Assembly: GCF_004151105.1 (NCBI RefSeq)
Contig: NZ_PHRF01000026.1
Span: forward strand, 235,398-299,397
DNA length: 64,000 nt
Source of the DNA: Streptomyces sp. L-9-10
Lineage (GTDB): Bacteria; Actinomycetota; Actinomycetes; Streptomycetales; Streptomycetaceae
Direction of reading: 5' to 3'
Part shown: positions 31,983 through 42,933 of the stretch, in pieces
How the letters are laid out: every line of letters starts with the position of its first letter
Position numbering within the stretch: position 1 is the stretch's first letter
Position numbers and translations under genes: made by a program
Notes under the pieces: model-generated
Databases searched by the model: none
The model's input: only the letters and a program-made list of their open reading frames with translations
Told to the model about the DNA's origin: nothing

Positions 31983-32975
31983 TTACCGCCTACCCATCCC
32001 TGGCCGTGATCCGTAGGACAGATCTGCCTCGTCTTGCTCTCCGAGCAGTGCGTCGATGGCGGTCGCTGGGGTGGCGCAGCGGAACCCCGTGTCGTCGTCG
32101 AGCATCTCTGCGGATGCGTCGTTGAAAACGGCGGGGACGACGCGGGGGAAGGGGCTGGTCCAGGCGCCGGCCTTCAGTTCGTAGCGGCCGGGCTCGGAGC
32201 GGGTGGAACACCACTCCCAGGCGTTGCCGCACAAGTCGTAGACCCCGTATGGGGAGACGCCGCTGTGGTAGCGGCTCACGGGGGTGGTGGAGCCGATGCG
32301 ACTTTCCCGCGAGTTGCACTTGGCCGGCGTGGGCTGGTTGCCCCAGGGATAGGTGTCGCCGTGGGCACCTCGGGCGGCCTTCTCCCACAGCTGCGCGGTC
32401 GGCAGCTCCTTGTCGGCCCACTCCGCGTAGGCCGTGGCGTCGTGCCAGGTGACGAAGACGACGGGGTGGTCGAGGACGGCCTCGGGGCATTTGCCGCGGT
32501 GCCAGTGTTGGGGCGGCTGGTGTCCGGTGGCGGCCATGAAGCGTGCGTAGTCGTTATTGGTGACCGGGAAGACGTCGATGTAGAAGGACGGGAGCCAGAC
32601 CGGCTTGTTCTCCTTGCCGCACAGGAAGGTGCCGGCCTCGACGAGGCTCATCATCTTGCCGTCGCGGGGGTGGCGGACCTGGCGCTGCTGGAGTTGCGGC
32701 CCGGGAGGCGGCAGTTGCTGGGCGGGTAGAACGGTGCCCAGGGGGCGGGCGAGGCTGGCGAACCGTTCGTGGATGTCAGGGGCGGACTGGGAGAGGAGTG
32801 TGTCCAGGGCTGCCTGGTTCACCTGCCTGAGTCGGATCGTGTCCTTGCGCGCTTCCCATTTCGACACCATGCGGTCGCTGACACCGAGTCGCGCGGCGAA
32901 CTCCTCAGTACTCATCCGCGATGCCTCGCGTAAGGCCCGGACTTCCAGTCCGGACCACCGCTCAACTGTGGCCAC
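31983..32975 (-). CDS. XRE domain fused to FGE-sulfatase (SUMF1-like) domain
   Basis: This is a 330-residue protein. Residues 1-70 are a helix-turn-helix (TEEFAARLGVSDRMVSKWEA). Residues about 105-305 are an FGE/SUMF1-type domain: MMSLVEAGTFLCG, FYIDVFPVTNNDYARFM, PVVFVTWHDATAYAEWADK, YPWGN, SPYGVYDLCGNAWEWCST and the end GFRCA. True formylglycine-generating enzymes have a C-x4-C copper site near the position read here as GAWTSPFPRVVPAV, which has no Cys, so sulfatase activation is unlikely. Such domains also serve as ligand-binding lectin-like folds or in ergothioneine/ovothiol-type enzymes. The DNA-binding fusion suggests a ligand-responsive regulator. It lies 65 bp downstream of the aminotransferase gene and is co-oriented with it. 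Confidence 0.7.
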   Translation of the reverse strand: MATVERWSGLEVRALREASRMSTEEFAARLGVSDRMVSKWEARKDTIRLRQVNQAALDTLLSQSAPDIHERFASLARPLGTVLPAQQLPPPGPQLQQRQVRHPRDGKMMSLVEAGTFLCGKENKPVWLPSFYIDVFPVTNNDYARFMAATGHQPPQHWHRGKCPEAVLDHPVVFVTWHDATAYAEWADKELPTAQLWEKAARGAHGDTYPWGNQPTPAKCNSRESRIGSTTPVSRYHSGVSPYGVYDLCGNAWEWCSTRSEPGRYELKAGAWTSPFPRVVPAVFNDASAEMLDDDTGFRCATPATAIDALLGEQDEADLSYGSRPGMGRR

Positions 32976-33040
32976 TCCAGGACTCCTTGTTGCAGGCTGG
33001 TCCTGGTCAGCCTAGTCAGTAGGAGTCCGGCTTCGGAGCG

Positions 33041-33814
33041 TTACAACAAGTCGCCTTCGATCTCCATGTACTCCTTCCGCAGCGCGTCGATGATTGCGTG
33101 GGATTGGGGCAGTTCGGTTCCGTCGATGGCGCGGATCGCGCGGACACCGATGGCCGCGTTGGTGGCGAAGGCGGCCCGCATGCCCGGCAGGTCGCTCAGC
33201 CGGATCGTCCGCGTGTCATGGGCGTGGGCACTCTTCAGAAGCTCCATGGTCACGCCGACGAGGCAGTCGGCGTCCGGCCAGATCACCTGGCTGCCGTCGA
33301 AGAACCCGATGTTCCAGGTGCCTCCCTCCGAGACGATCTGATCCTGGTCAGCGAAGAGCGCGTCGTCGAACCCGCTCAGCTGGGCCTGGCGGCGGTGATG
33401 GAGGCTGGCGAAGAGCCCGACGCTCTTCACGCTCGGTACGTCGCGTACATATGTCGTGGACCGCACCCTGAGCGGCGGAAGCGGGAGGGTACCCGCCGGC
33501 CGGGAAGTCACCAGCACGTGTGGGTCGTTGGCCGCGCTGGGGTGCCCGAGGTCGAGGCGCGGGTCGAAGACAGAGACGCGGACCGTGATGGACCCGGCGG
33601 CGGGAGCGGCACGGCGGGTCAGCTCGCGGACGCGCTGCGGGTCGAGGTCGGTGCCGAAGAGCGTTCGGCAGTCGCGCCGAAGCCGGTCCAGGTGCAGAGA
33701 CAGGCCGCGTACGCGTCCGTCGTCGACCCGCATGGACGTGAAGTGGCCGTAGTTGGTCAGGGCCAGGTTCTGGAGCTGATCCGGCTCGACCGGTTCTCCG
33801 TTGAGTTCTGCCAT
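33041..33814 (-). CDS. PLP-dependent aminotransferase, class IV
   Basis: This is a 257-residue class IV fold enzyme (branched-chain/D-amino acid aminotransferase and aminodeoxychorismate lyase family). Visible features are YGHFTSMRVDDGRVRGLSLH at the start, the Lys that should bind PLP in VPSVKSVGLFASLHHR, the conserved Glu of IVSEGGTWNIGFFDG, and the C-terminal LPGMRAAFATNAAIGVRAI with the phosphate-contact region. The start at ATG 33814 has no strong ribosome site. It is divergent from the plus-strand cluster across a 176-bp gap, so a shared bidirectional promoter is plausible. The substrate is unknown. Confidence 0.85.
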   Translation of the reverse strand: MAELNGEPVEPDQLQNLALTNYGHFTSMRVDDGRVRGLSLHLDRLRRDCRTLFGTDLDPQRVRELTRRAAPAAGSITVRVSVFDPRLDLGHPSAANDPHVLVTSRPAGTLPLPPLRVRSTTYVRDVPSVKSVGLFASLHHRRQAQLSGFDDALFADQDQIVSEGGTWNIGFFDGSQVIWPDADCLVGVTMELLKSAHAHDTRTIRLSDLPGMRAAFATNAAIGVRAIRAIDGTELPQSHAIIDALRKEYMEIEGDLL

Positions 33815-33990
33815 GCGGCCAGCGTGCCACCCAGCTCGGGCCTCTCAGCCGTGAACCTCCTGGGAGGGCGCCTAAGTTCGGTGAAAGTTCGGTCCCGGGG
33901 CGGTGGGAGGACGTTCCGGCGGAACGGTGGTTGCCAGCACTCTGGTCGTGCAAGGGAGAACGGCGAGACCCCGGCGACAGGAGGTGACTT

Positions 33991-34884
33991 GTGCCCAGCG
34001 ATGACGAGACGATGCGAGAGATCGAGTTCAAGCACGGCCCGTTCGGCCAGGCGATCACGAAGCCGTTCGCCAGTACGCGGCGGGCAGTCGACGAACGTTC
34101 CCTGCTCAAGGTCTACATGGGAATTGATCCCGAGGGCCGCCGTAAGCGGGAGGTGGAGACGGTGCAGCGCGCCGCTCACTGGGGTCTGTCGGTCCCCGAA
34201 GTCTTGGCCACGGGCACGGGAGAGGACGGATCCTGGACGGTGTTCCGCATGCTGCCCGGGGTGCCCTGCGGGGTGCGTACGGGCCGGGCAATCGACGCGT
34301 ACGTCGGTCATGTTCTTGACCTGACCCGCCAGCTCCACCGGCCTTCAGCCGGTCTCACACCTGGCCTCGGCTGGGAGGCCGGCCACGGTCCCTCTGTGCC
34401 CCAACACCGCTTCCTGCTCGACCAGTTCTCTCCACGCTGCCGACTGCGACCGTGGTGGGAGGTGTTGACCGAAGCCCTGCAGCCGCTTGAATCGCATCCC
34501 GTCGTCCACCTGCATGGCGACCTCAAACCCGAGCACCTCTTGGTCGACGACGACCGATTGCATGTCGTGGACTGGGAGGCCAGCGCCCGAGGTCCCGCCG
34601 TCGTCGACTACGCCGACGTGGTGTTCCACCTTGTGCGTGACCTGCTGTATGAAGGCGTGCCGCCCGAACGCGTCCCGGTGAGCCTCGTGACCCGGCTGCC
34701 GTTCAGCGGTCCTGTGCTGGCCTGGCGCCTGCTTCTCTGGGTCGATCGTCGTCGCCCTGAGGACATCGACTTCGTGACGGCCCGCGACGTCGGCCGCCTT
34801 GTGGCCGAGGAACAGGCTTCAGCCGCCTGCGCGGCGTTGACTCAGGCCGTCTCGCTCCTGCGTGCCGCCGGCGTACCTCGCTGA
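33991..34884 (+). CDS. APH-fold phosphotransferase (kinase) 1
   Basis: This 297-residue protein starts at a GTG preceded by GGAGGTGACTT. Residues 180-215 give the kinase core: HLHGDLKPEHLLVDDDRLHV, with the catalytic Asp, and VDWEASARGP with the metal-binding Asp. The N-terminal nucleotide lobe has LLKVYMGIDPEGRRKREVET. The family includes aminoglycoside and other small-molecule kinases. As the first gene of a run that includes a SAM synthetase and two tRNA-synthetase-like genes, it may phosphorylate a pathway intermediate. The gap to the next gene is 79 bp. Confidence 0.85.
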   Translation: MPSDDETMREIEFKHGPFGQAITKPFASTRRAVDERSLLKVYMGIDPEGRRKREVETVQRAAHWGLSVPEVLATGTGEDGSWTVFRMLPGVPCGVRTGRAIDAYVGHVLDLTRQLHRPSAGLTPGLGWEAGHGPSVPQHRFLLDQFSPRCRLRPWWEVLTEALQPLESHPVVHLHGDLKPEHLLVDDDRLHVVDWEASARGPAVVDYADVVFHLVRDLLYEGVPPERVPVSLVTRLPFSGPVLAWRLLLWVDRRRPEDIDFVTARDVGRLVAEEQASAACAALTQAVSLLRAAGVPR

Positions 34885-34963
34885 TTCCTTCGCGTATCGC
34901 TCGTCCAGGCGTGCTGACGCCTGCGTTCATTCACCTTCTGCCCACCCTGAACGGGAGTTCGTC

Positions 34964-36214
34964 ATGCCTCGTACGAGCACGATCATCAACAACAGTCACC
35001 TCGTCATCGACACCGCCATGGCCGGGCCGGACACGACGACCATCATCGAGCGGAAGGGCCTCGGCCATCCGGACACCCTGGCCGACCACCTCGCCGAGCG
35101 GCTGTCCCGTGCCTATAGCCACTACACCGTCGCGCGCTTCGGCGCCGTGCTGCACCACAACTTCGACAAGCTCGCCCTCCTCGGCGGGGCCAGCGAGGTC
35201 CGATACGGCGCCGGCAAGATGACGGACCCGGTGCGTGTCCTGGTCAATGGGAGGGCAGCACCCATGTGCGGGGGCGAGGAGATCCCGGTCCAGGAGATCG
35301 TCGAGACTGAGGTCAGGGCGTTCTTCGCTGAGCGGCTCCCCGAGGTGTCGGACCACCTCGACATCGTCTTCAACATCACCAGTAACTCCAGTCCGGGCGC
35401 GGTCCTCACCGGCGACGGGGTCCCGGACCGTACACGCTGGTTCAATCCGCGCTCCGTCGATGATCTGCGGGAGCGGCGGCTGCGGCTGTCGAACGACACG
35501 TCCCTCGGCACAGGCTGGGCTCCGGAGAACGCCTTTGAGTCGTTCGTTCGCGAGCTGGTTGATCACTTTTCCGGCGCGAGCGAGTTCACCCGCGCCCACC
35601 CTTGGTGCGGGGCCGACGTCAAGCTCATGGGCTACTGGGACGGCGCCCAGGCCGACGTCGTGCTGTGCGTCCCGCAGAAGTCGCGCCACGTCGCCAGCCG
35701 CGCTGAGTACATCCGCAACGCGGAGACCGTCTTGGCTGAGTGCTACCGCCTGGCCGGTCTTCGGCTGTCTGGTGCACAGGCGCGCTTCCGGCTCAACGCC
35801 CGCGACGTCCCGGAGAAGGACGAGCTGTACCTGACCTACACCGGAAGCTCGATCGAGTCGGGGGACGAGGGCGTCGTCGGTCGCGGCAACCGGGTCAACG
35901 GCCTGATCACGCCGTTGCGGCCGATGAACCTGGAGGGAGCCAACGGCAAGAACCCCGTGTACCACGTGGGCAAGCTCTACAACATCGCTGCACAGCGTCT
36001 GGCCGAGCGCCTGCACGAGACCACGGACGGGCACGCGGAAGTGCACCTGGTCAGCACCACCGGCCAGCGTCTGGATCAGCCATGGCGAATACTGGTCCGC
36101 CTCTCGGCTCCGGACGCCGAGATTGACAAGGTGCAGGCCCTCGTCATGGAGACGCTGAGCGAGTTCCCGGCGCTGACCGACGAGCTGGTCTCCGACGGGA
36201 TCGTGCTGAGCTGA
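34964..36214 (+). CDS. Archaeal-type S-adenosylmethionine synthetase
   Basis: This 416-residue enzyme starts at an ATG with GGGAG upstream. The sequence follows the archaeal MAT family, not bacterial Met[21 protein letters not shown] at the start, [33 protein letters not shown], and [20 protein letters not shown] followed by [13 protein letters not shown]. These blocks form the ATP and methionine sites, and length and motifs are complete. It makes SAM from ATP and methionine. Bacterial copies are uncommon and usually horizontally acquired, and presence on this element agrees. A dedicated SAM supply suggests that the cluster consumes SAM as a substrate or for methylation. Confidence 0.9.
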   Translation: MPRTSTIINNSHLVIDTAMAGPDTTTIIERKGLGHPDTLADHLAERLSRAYSHYTVARFGAVLHHNFDKLALLGGASEVRYGAGKMTDPVRVLVNGRAAPMCGGEEIPVQEIVETEVRAFFAERLPEVSDHLDIVFNITSNSSPGAVLTGDGVPDRTRWFNPRSVDDLRERRLRLSNDTSLGTGWAPENAFESFVRELVDHFSGASEFTRAHPWCGADVKLMGYWDGAQADVVLCVPQKSRHVASRAEYIRNAETVLAECYRLAGLRLSGAQARFRLNARDVPEKDELYLTYTGSSIESGDEGVVGRGNRVNGLITPLRPMNLEGANGKNPVYHVGKLYNIAAQRLAERLHETTDGHAEVHLVSTTGQRLDQPWRILVRLSAPDAEIDKVQALVMETLSEFPALTDELVSDGIVLS

Positions 36215-37136
36215 TGACGAAGCCGACGCTCGGAGAGATCCCTGCCGGGTGCCGACGGCGATTGCTTGCGCACTACGGACCTGCCGCCCAGCAGTGGCTC
36301 GATGCCGTCCCGGGGCGGCTGGCACACGCGGCGGAACGCTGGAAGCTGTCGCTCGCGGCCTATCACGACGCCGGACACGCCTCGGTGATTGCGACAGCGA
36401 CCTGCCTTGACGGTCGTCCGCTGCTCCTCAAAGCGTGGTTCGATCCCTCCCGCTACCGCCGTGAGGTGGACGCGCTGCGACTCTGGGCCGGCGGACCGAC
36501 AGCCGGCGTTGTGGAGGCCACGGACCACCTGGCTGTGGCCGTACTCGAACTCGTCGGAGGACAGCCCGGTGGTGCGGACCGGCCAAGGCGAGAGATTCAG
36601 ATGGTGGCTGCGGCCATCCAAGGGCTGCACGCCTTTGGGCAGCACAGGCGCTGGCCAGATGGGCTTCCACGCCTTGCTGACCACCTCGCGCAGGAAATCC
36701 GGCCCCGGATCGAACGGCGGCTACAGAAGCTCGATCTCGGCGGCTGGCGCTCCCTGGCCGAAGCCGGCATCTCTGCTGCCATCGATCTGGAGGAAGTCCC
36801 CCGTCAGGCGACGGTGCTACACGCGGACCTGTATCGGGAGAACGTGCTGTTCGACTGTCAGGGGCACCCCCGGCTGATCGATCCGCTTCCCATGGTGGGA
36901 GACCCGGCGTTCGACTGGGCGTTCTGGATCGTCTACTACGACCTGGGGCGCGGTACTGACGCGAGGCTGGCCACCGCCTCACGCGTCTCCCGGATTCCTG
37001 TCCCGGTGCTCGCGCCCTGGTGCCGCCTGCTCGCCGTCGACGGCCTCCTTTTCTACGTGGAGTCCGGAGACCCGCGAGCGCATCTGATGGCGGAAGTGCT
37101 CACCCACCTTTTGGCGTCGACGACTCGGAGCGGATC

Positions 37137-37140
<4 letters not shown>
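36214..37140 (+). CDS. APH-fold kinase 2 (hydroxyurea/aminoglycoside kinase type)
   Basis: This is a 308-residue protein whose ATG overlaps the SAM synthetase stop (TGATG). VLHADLYRENVLFDCQG contains the catalytic Asp, and LIDPLPMVGDPAFDWAFW the metal Asp and the WAFW-type helix typical of APH(6)/hydroxyurea-kinase proteins. It could be a self-resistance kinase or phosphorylate an intermediate, with the neighbouring phosphatase reversing or completing the cycle. Translation is coupled on both sides (4-bp overlap with the next gene). Confidence 0.85.
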
Positions 37141-39132
<1,992 letters not shown>

Positions 39133-39133
39133 C

Positions 39134-40156
39134 GTGCTCGTCGGCGTCTGCGACTTCCCTGGTAGCTACGCCTTCCCACCCGTCGGCTACGGCGGGATCG
39201 AACGATGGCTGTGGGCGGTCGCCGTAGGCGCCCGAGCCGCAGGCGCCGACGTACACCTCCTCGGGCCGGGCTGGCTCACGGACCTGGAGAACGACTGGGT
39301 CCGCCGACCGGTCCGCCTGGAGGACATCACCGCCGGATCGCTCGCCGAGCGGGAGCTTCGCGATACGGGGTACGACCTCCTGGTCGTGGGGCACGAATAC
39401 CCGTCTCTGCCAGCCTGGGCGCGCACGTGGAGCGAGCTGGACTGCGACGTCGCCACCTTCCAGCACTCGCCCGTCTTCCAGCATGCCGACGCGGCCTTTG
39501 ACGGCAAGCGGTCACGGCTCTACTGCTATTCGCCCGAGATGACCGAGCGCTACGCCAGCCACCGGCCGATACCCGAACTCGCTGTTCACTTGGGCCTCCA
39601 CGAGGAGGAACCTCCGGCCACCGCCGGTACCGACCTCGTCTGGCTCGGCCGGATCGACGACGACAAGGCCCCGCACATCGCGGCGCGGGCGGCACAGATT
39701 CTTGGCCGCCGGATCCGAATCGTCGGCCCGGTCTTCGACAAGGAATATGTGCGCCTCCACGAGGACCTCCTCGGCGCCGAACACGTGGAGTGGGTTGGGG
39801 AACTCGGTGGCACCGCCAAGACGGCCGCGATCGCCGAGGCGTCTGTCTTCGTCTATACGTATGCCCGTGCGTACGTGGAGGCCGGTGCCGCTGTCTTCGG
39901 TGAATCTCTTCGCGCCGGCACCCCCATGGCGGCTCTGACCTGGCGGGAAGGGACATGCGCCCAGGCGGCCCTGTGCAACGAGACCGGTGGGGTCGCCGTC
40001 GTCGACCCGCTGGAGGACGATGAGACGGCGGCGCAAAGGCTCGCCGACGCGATCCAGCAGGCGGAAGACCTCGACCACCGCCGGGTCCAGGCGATCGGGA
40101 TGCAGCGCTTCGATCCGGTCCGCCACTTCCAGGCGATGGTGACACGATCGTGCTGA
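39134..40156 (+). CDS. GT4-like glycosyltransferase
   Basis: This is a 340-residue protein. The GTG at 39134 lies one base after the serS stop, with GGAGG 7 nt upstream. GT-B layout: an N-terminal domain with GGIERWLWAVAVGARAAGAD, a linker, and a C-terminal domain with LVWLGRIDDDKAPHIAARAA and EWVGELGGTAKTAAIAEASV, matching the nucleotide-sugar site. The conserved E near the end (FGESLRAGTPMAAL) fits GT4 enzymes. It should transfer a sugar from an NDP-sugar to a small molecule of the pathway. It has no membrane segment. Confidence 0.85.
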   Translation: MLVGVCDFPGSYAFPPVGYGGIERWLWAVAVGARAAGADVHLLGPGWLTDLENDWVRRPVRLEDITAGSLAERELRDTGYDLLVVGHEYPSLPAWARTWSELDCDVATFQHSPVFQHADAAFDGKRSRLYCYSPEMTERYASHRPIPELAVHLGLHEEEPPATAGTDLVWLGRIDDDKAPHIAARAAQILGRRIRIVGPVFDKEYVRLHEDLLGAEHVEWVGELGGTAKTAAIAEASVFVYTYARAYVEAGAAVFGESLRAGTPMAALTWREGTCAQAALCNETGGVAVVDPLEDDETAAQRLADAIQQAEDLDHRRVQAIGMQRFDPVRHFQAMVTRSC

Positions 40157-41145
40157 CCCGCGCGAACCGCGTGCTCGGGGACGACCTGGCCCAGCAGATA
40201 CCCGGCGTACTGCGTGCTGCGTTAGGCCCCCACTGGGAGTTCACGGTCGACGGCCGTCACATCCAGATCCTCCACCCGAACCGCGGTACCCCCTACCGGC
40301 CAGCGCGCAGACCACCCTCATGGAGGGAGCTACTCGATTCCCTGGAGACTGGCTTCGCGCAAGTTGGGGCCGCACGCGATGCCTGCCTTCCCCTCCGCTG
40401 GGGGCGGGAGACCGAACTGACCATCTCCGCGGTCCAGGCACTTGACCCACTCCTCAAAGATGGCCAACTCCGTACGCACCGAAGCGGGTTCCTTCCCCAG
40501 CCAGTCGTCCGCTTCACAGGCCAGCGCGACGCCACCGGCCACTTGAAGGACGGCTTCCTGACCTCCTTCGTCAACGTCTCCCGGGTCCAACCCATAGGCA
40601 GCCTGGACGAGTACGGTGCCATTCTCGATGGCTGGCTGACAGTCCTTTCCCAACTCGGCTTCCACGCACGGCACCTGAGCATCAACGGCGACCTGACCTC
40701 GTGGCGCCGGCGTCAGGTGGAGGGGATCACGCTGCGCTTCCGCCATCTGGACCGCACTTTCGGCGACATCGTCCTCCTGTGGAACACCGAACACCCAGGC
40801 CGGATAGCCGTAGACCTCGGCAGCGGACTGGAACGCCTGGCATGGGCTCGCACCCAGGAGCGCTGGCACCAACTGATCTACGGAAGCTTCGCCGGGACTG
40901 CGCCGCCGACCACGCTGGATGCCATCCGCACGGCCACGCTCCTCCTCGGACACGGGATCACCCCAACTGCCCGAGGTGCGGGAGGAATCACCCGGCGTGT
41001 CATCGGCGCCATCGACCGAGATGCCGCACGTCTTGGCGTCGGGGCTCTGGTCCGGGACATGTATCGCTACTGGTCGCTCGTTGGTGCGCTGCGCGCACCG
41101 TGGCCAGAGATCGCCCGAGCCATCGAGGAAGAGATGCGTTTGTAG
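40150..41145 (+). CDS. Class II tRNA-synthetase-like protein, AlaRS type, no tRNA-binding or editing domain seen
   Basis: This 331-residue protein starts at GTG 40150 and overlaps the glycosyltransferase by 7 bp. The N-terminal 90 residues have no match. Then LPQPVVRFTGQRDATGH, GFLTSFVNVSRVQPIG and DIVLLWNTEHPGRIAVDLGS followed by GLERLAW recall the AlaRS active site, and GSGLERL is a class II motif 3. The AlaRS editing and tRNA-recognition domains are absent. It could activate an amino acid for transfer to a pathway intermediate or protein. The homology is distant, so I keep the fold call tentative. Confidence 0.5.
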   Translation: MLTRANRVLGDDLAQQIPGVLRAALGPHWEFTVDGRHIQILHPNRGTPYRPARRPPSWRELLDSLETGFAQVGAARDACLPLRWGRETELTISAVQALDPLLKDGQLRTHRSGFLPQPVVRFTGQRDATGHLKDGFLTSFVNVSRVQPIGSLDEYGAILDGWLTVLSQLGFHARHLSINGDLTSWRRRQVEGITLRFRHLDRTFGDIVLLWNTEHPGRIAVDLGSGLERLAWARTQERWHQLIYGSFAGTAPPTTLDAIRTATLLLGHGITPTARGAGGITRRVIGAIDRDAARLGVGALVRDMYRYWSLVGALRAPWPEIARAIEEEMRL

Positions 41146-41164
41146 GGTCGAATCCCAGTGCCTG

Positions 41165-41701
41165 TCAGCCTGATGATTGAGAAGTACGAAGGCGCGCATT
41201 CTCCGCCTCCAAGGCGGCCACACGACGTTCGAGCTCTGCTCGTGTTGGCTTTCGCGAAGGCGGGGGTGATGACGGTGGTGGTGGCGAGGATGGCTCGGCG
41301 ACGAGGCCGATGGGCTCGAACGCGACAATGGCCGACGGGTCCTGCCCACACTCTGGGCACCGCATCTTGGAAGATCCATGGCGCGTGGGCTGGGCGTTCT
41401 CCGCGTGGCGTGTGGTTTCGGTGATGTGACCGCAGTAGAGGCGTACCCGCCAGCACATGATCAGGTGATCAGGTGTCCTGTGCGACATGATCTCCTGCAG
41501 GACTCGTGTCCGAGCCTCCTGATCGCGCGCTGCCATTTCCGGGTCTTCTCGCAGCTGGGCGAAGTGTTGTTCGACTTGCTGTCGTGCTGCCTGGCAGATT
41601 GCCTCCAAGTCCCTCTGCCAGCGGTGATCCCGCCGAGTGAGCTGGTAGTCCTCCAACGGAACACCGCGGCTCTCGTATTCGACCTCGCGCACCTGCCGCA
41701 C
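41165..41701 (-). CDS. Zinc-finger and coiled-coil protein of unknown function
   Basis: This is a protein of about 178 residues whose start is uncertain (GTG 41701 proposed, no ribosome site). The first part is helical (RRDHRWQRDLEAICQAARQQ). The middle has RLYCGHITETTRH and MRCPECGQDPSAIVAFEP, a likely zinc site formed by C, H and C-x2-C. After a Pro-rich linker it ends in a short leucine-zipper-like helix, ELERRVAALEAENARLR. Similar small proteins occur on Streptomyces mobile elements without a known role. It is convergent with the AlaRS-like gene, with only 19 bp between them. Confidence 0.55.
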   Translation of the reverse strand: MRQVREVEYESRGVPLEDYQLTRRDHRWQRDLEAICQAARQQVEQHFAQLREDPEMAARDQEARTRVLQEIMSHRTPDHLIMCWRVRLYCGHITETTRHAENAQPTRHGSSKMRCPECGQDPSAIVAFEPIGLVAEPSSPPPPSSPPPSRKPTRAELERRVAALEAENARLRTSQSSG

Positions 41702-41891
41702 AGTAGTCCCGATAATCCGGCACGCGGGCCGAAGACTGGTCTTGTTCGCAGGAGGAGCAGACACACCCCCGAGACACTCGTGGCTGACCGGGCTGCGTCG
41801 ACATTTGTTCGCGCATGAGGCGGGCCATGGAGTTCCGCGACTTCGCGGAACAAGTCTGCGGCTTCCGCGTTTGGCTTCAAGCCGGTCTCTC

Positions 41892-42794
41892 TCAGAACGG
41901 CGACCAAGCCCGCCGTGAGCCACCTGACCGCAGCGTCTCCACACGCTTCTCGACTTCTTCGGCGGCACGTGGATTCGTGCCGGCGTTCTGCGCGAGCCAG
42001 GTGACCATCAGCAGTTCGCGGACGCTCCGGAGCACGGCGTACCCGGACCACTGCCGGACGTCGAAGCCGTAGCCCTCCGCGAAGTCGGCGTACTCGGCCT
42101 CCGTATGCCAGCCGAAGCTGTCGTAGTACATAGCCGTCTGCATGAGGTCCCACTCACGAGGGCCGGTCGCGAAGCCGTCTAGGTCGATGACCTTCGGGTG
42201 CCCTTCGGCGTCATGAAGGACATTGCCGACGTTGAAATCACCGTGCAGATGCCCCAGCGGAAGGGCGAACTCCAGCTGCTCGTACTCGGCTGCCAGCTTC
42301 TCGGCCAGATCGGCTAGATACGCACGGGTCTCGGCACGGATCACAGCACGCCGCAGTCGCTGCTCGACCTTGTCGAAGGGACGGAGGTCGGGCAGGGAGA
42401 AACGCGGCGGCTCCAGCCCGTGAAGCCGCTGCAGGAGTTCGCCCATCTCGCGTGTACTGGCGTACTTCTCGCCGTCGGCTAGCCCTTCCCAGAAGGTCAA
42501 GGGGTGCCCCTCGACGACGACGGGCTGTTCGGCTTCCGTGACGAGTCGCGCCGACGGGTAGCCCTCCGCCGCGAGCCATTGCGCAACAGCGACCTCTCGC
42601 CGCACCGATGGGAGACGATCTGCGTGGCGACCGACGCGAGAGACGACCCGCCCGCCGTCGATGCAGAACACCGCATGGTCACCGAACCGCAGCAACTCCA
42701 CGCCGTCGGGGTCCAGCTCCGCGAGGACGCAAGCTCTACGCAGAATGCTCTCGGCCGCTGCGGAGTTGAACGCGGTCTGTTCGCTCGTCGTCAT
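41892..42794 (-). CDS. APH-fold phosphotransferase (kinase) 3
   Basis: This 300-residue protein starts at an ATG (42794) with GGGAGGGTC 8 nt upstream. GHLHGDFNVGNVLHDAEGHP carries the catalytic Asp and VIDLDGFATGPREWDL the metal Asp. The N-lobe has RVVSRVGRHADRLPSVRREV. Family and length fit small-molecule kinases and antibiotic phosphotransferases. It lies on the opposite strand to the SerRS cluster, beyond the zinc-finger gene, so it may be regulated separately, for instance as resistance. The end RRAWSPF is the usual C-terminus. Confidence 0.85.
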   Translation of the reverse strand: MTTSEQTAFNSAAAESILRRACVLAELDPDGVELLRFGDHAVFCIDGGRVVSRVGRHADRLPSVRREVAVAQWLAAEGYPSARLVTEAEQPVVVEGHPLTFWEGLADGEKYASTREMGELLQRLHGLEPPRFSLPDLRPFDKVEQRLRRAVIRAETRAYLADLAEKLAAEYEQLEFALPLGHLHGDFNVGNVLHDAEGHPKVIDLDGFATGPREWDLMQTAMYYDSFGWHTEAEYADFAEGYGFDVRQWSGYAVLRSVRELLMVTWLAQNAGTNPRAAEEVEKRVETLRSGGSRRAWSPF

Positions 42795-42933
42795 GCCGTC
42801 TGACCCTCCCGTGCACAGGCAGAGCGAAGGTGATCCACCCCCGCGTACGAGGGTAAATGTGTCCGGCTTCTTTCCAGTTCGCCAGCGGCAGACAGGAAAG
42901 CCCCGGAAGGACTGGTGCCCGGCCGCAAGCTAT

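Noticed and set aside
31983..32975. SUMF1-like domain as the variable protein of a diversity-generating retroelement
   Set aside because: No reverse transcriptase gene and no template/variable repeat pair are seen nearby.
41461..42153. Alternative minus frame continuing past the third kinase gene
   Set aside because: The kinase ends with the normal WSPF C-terminus; the other frame shows no homology.
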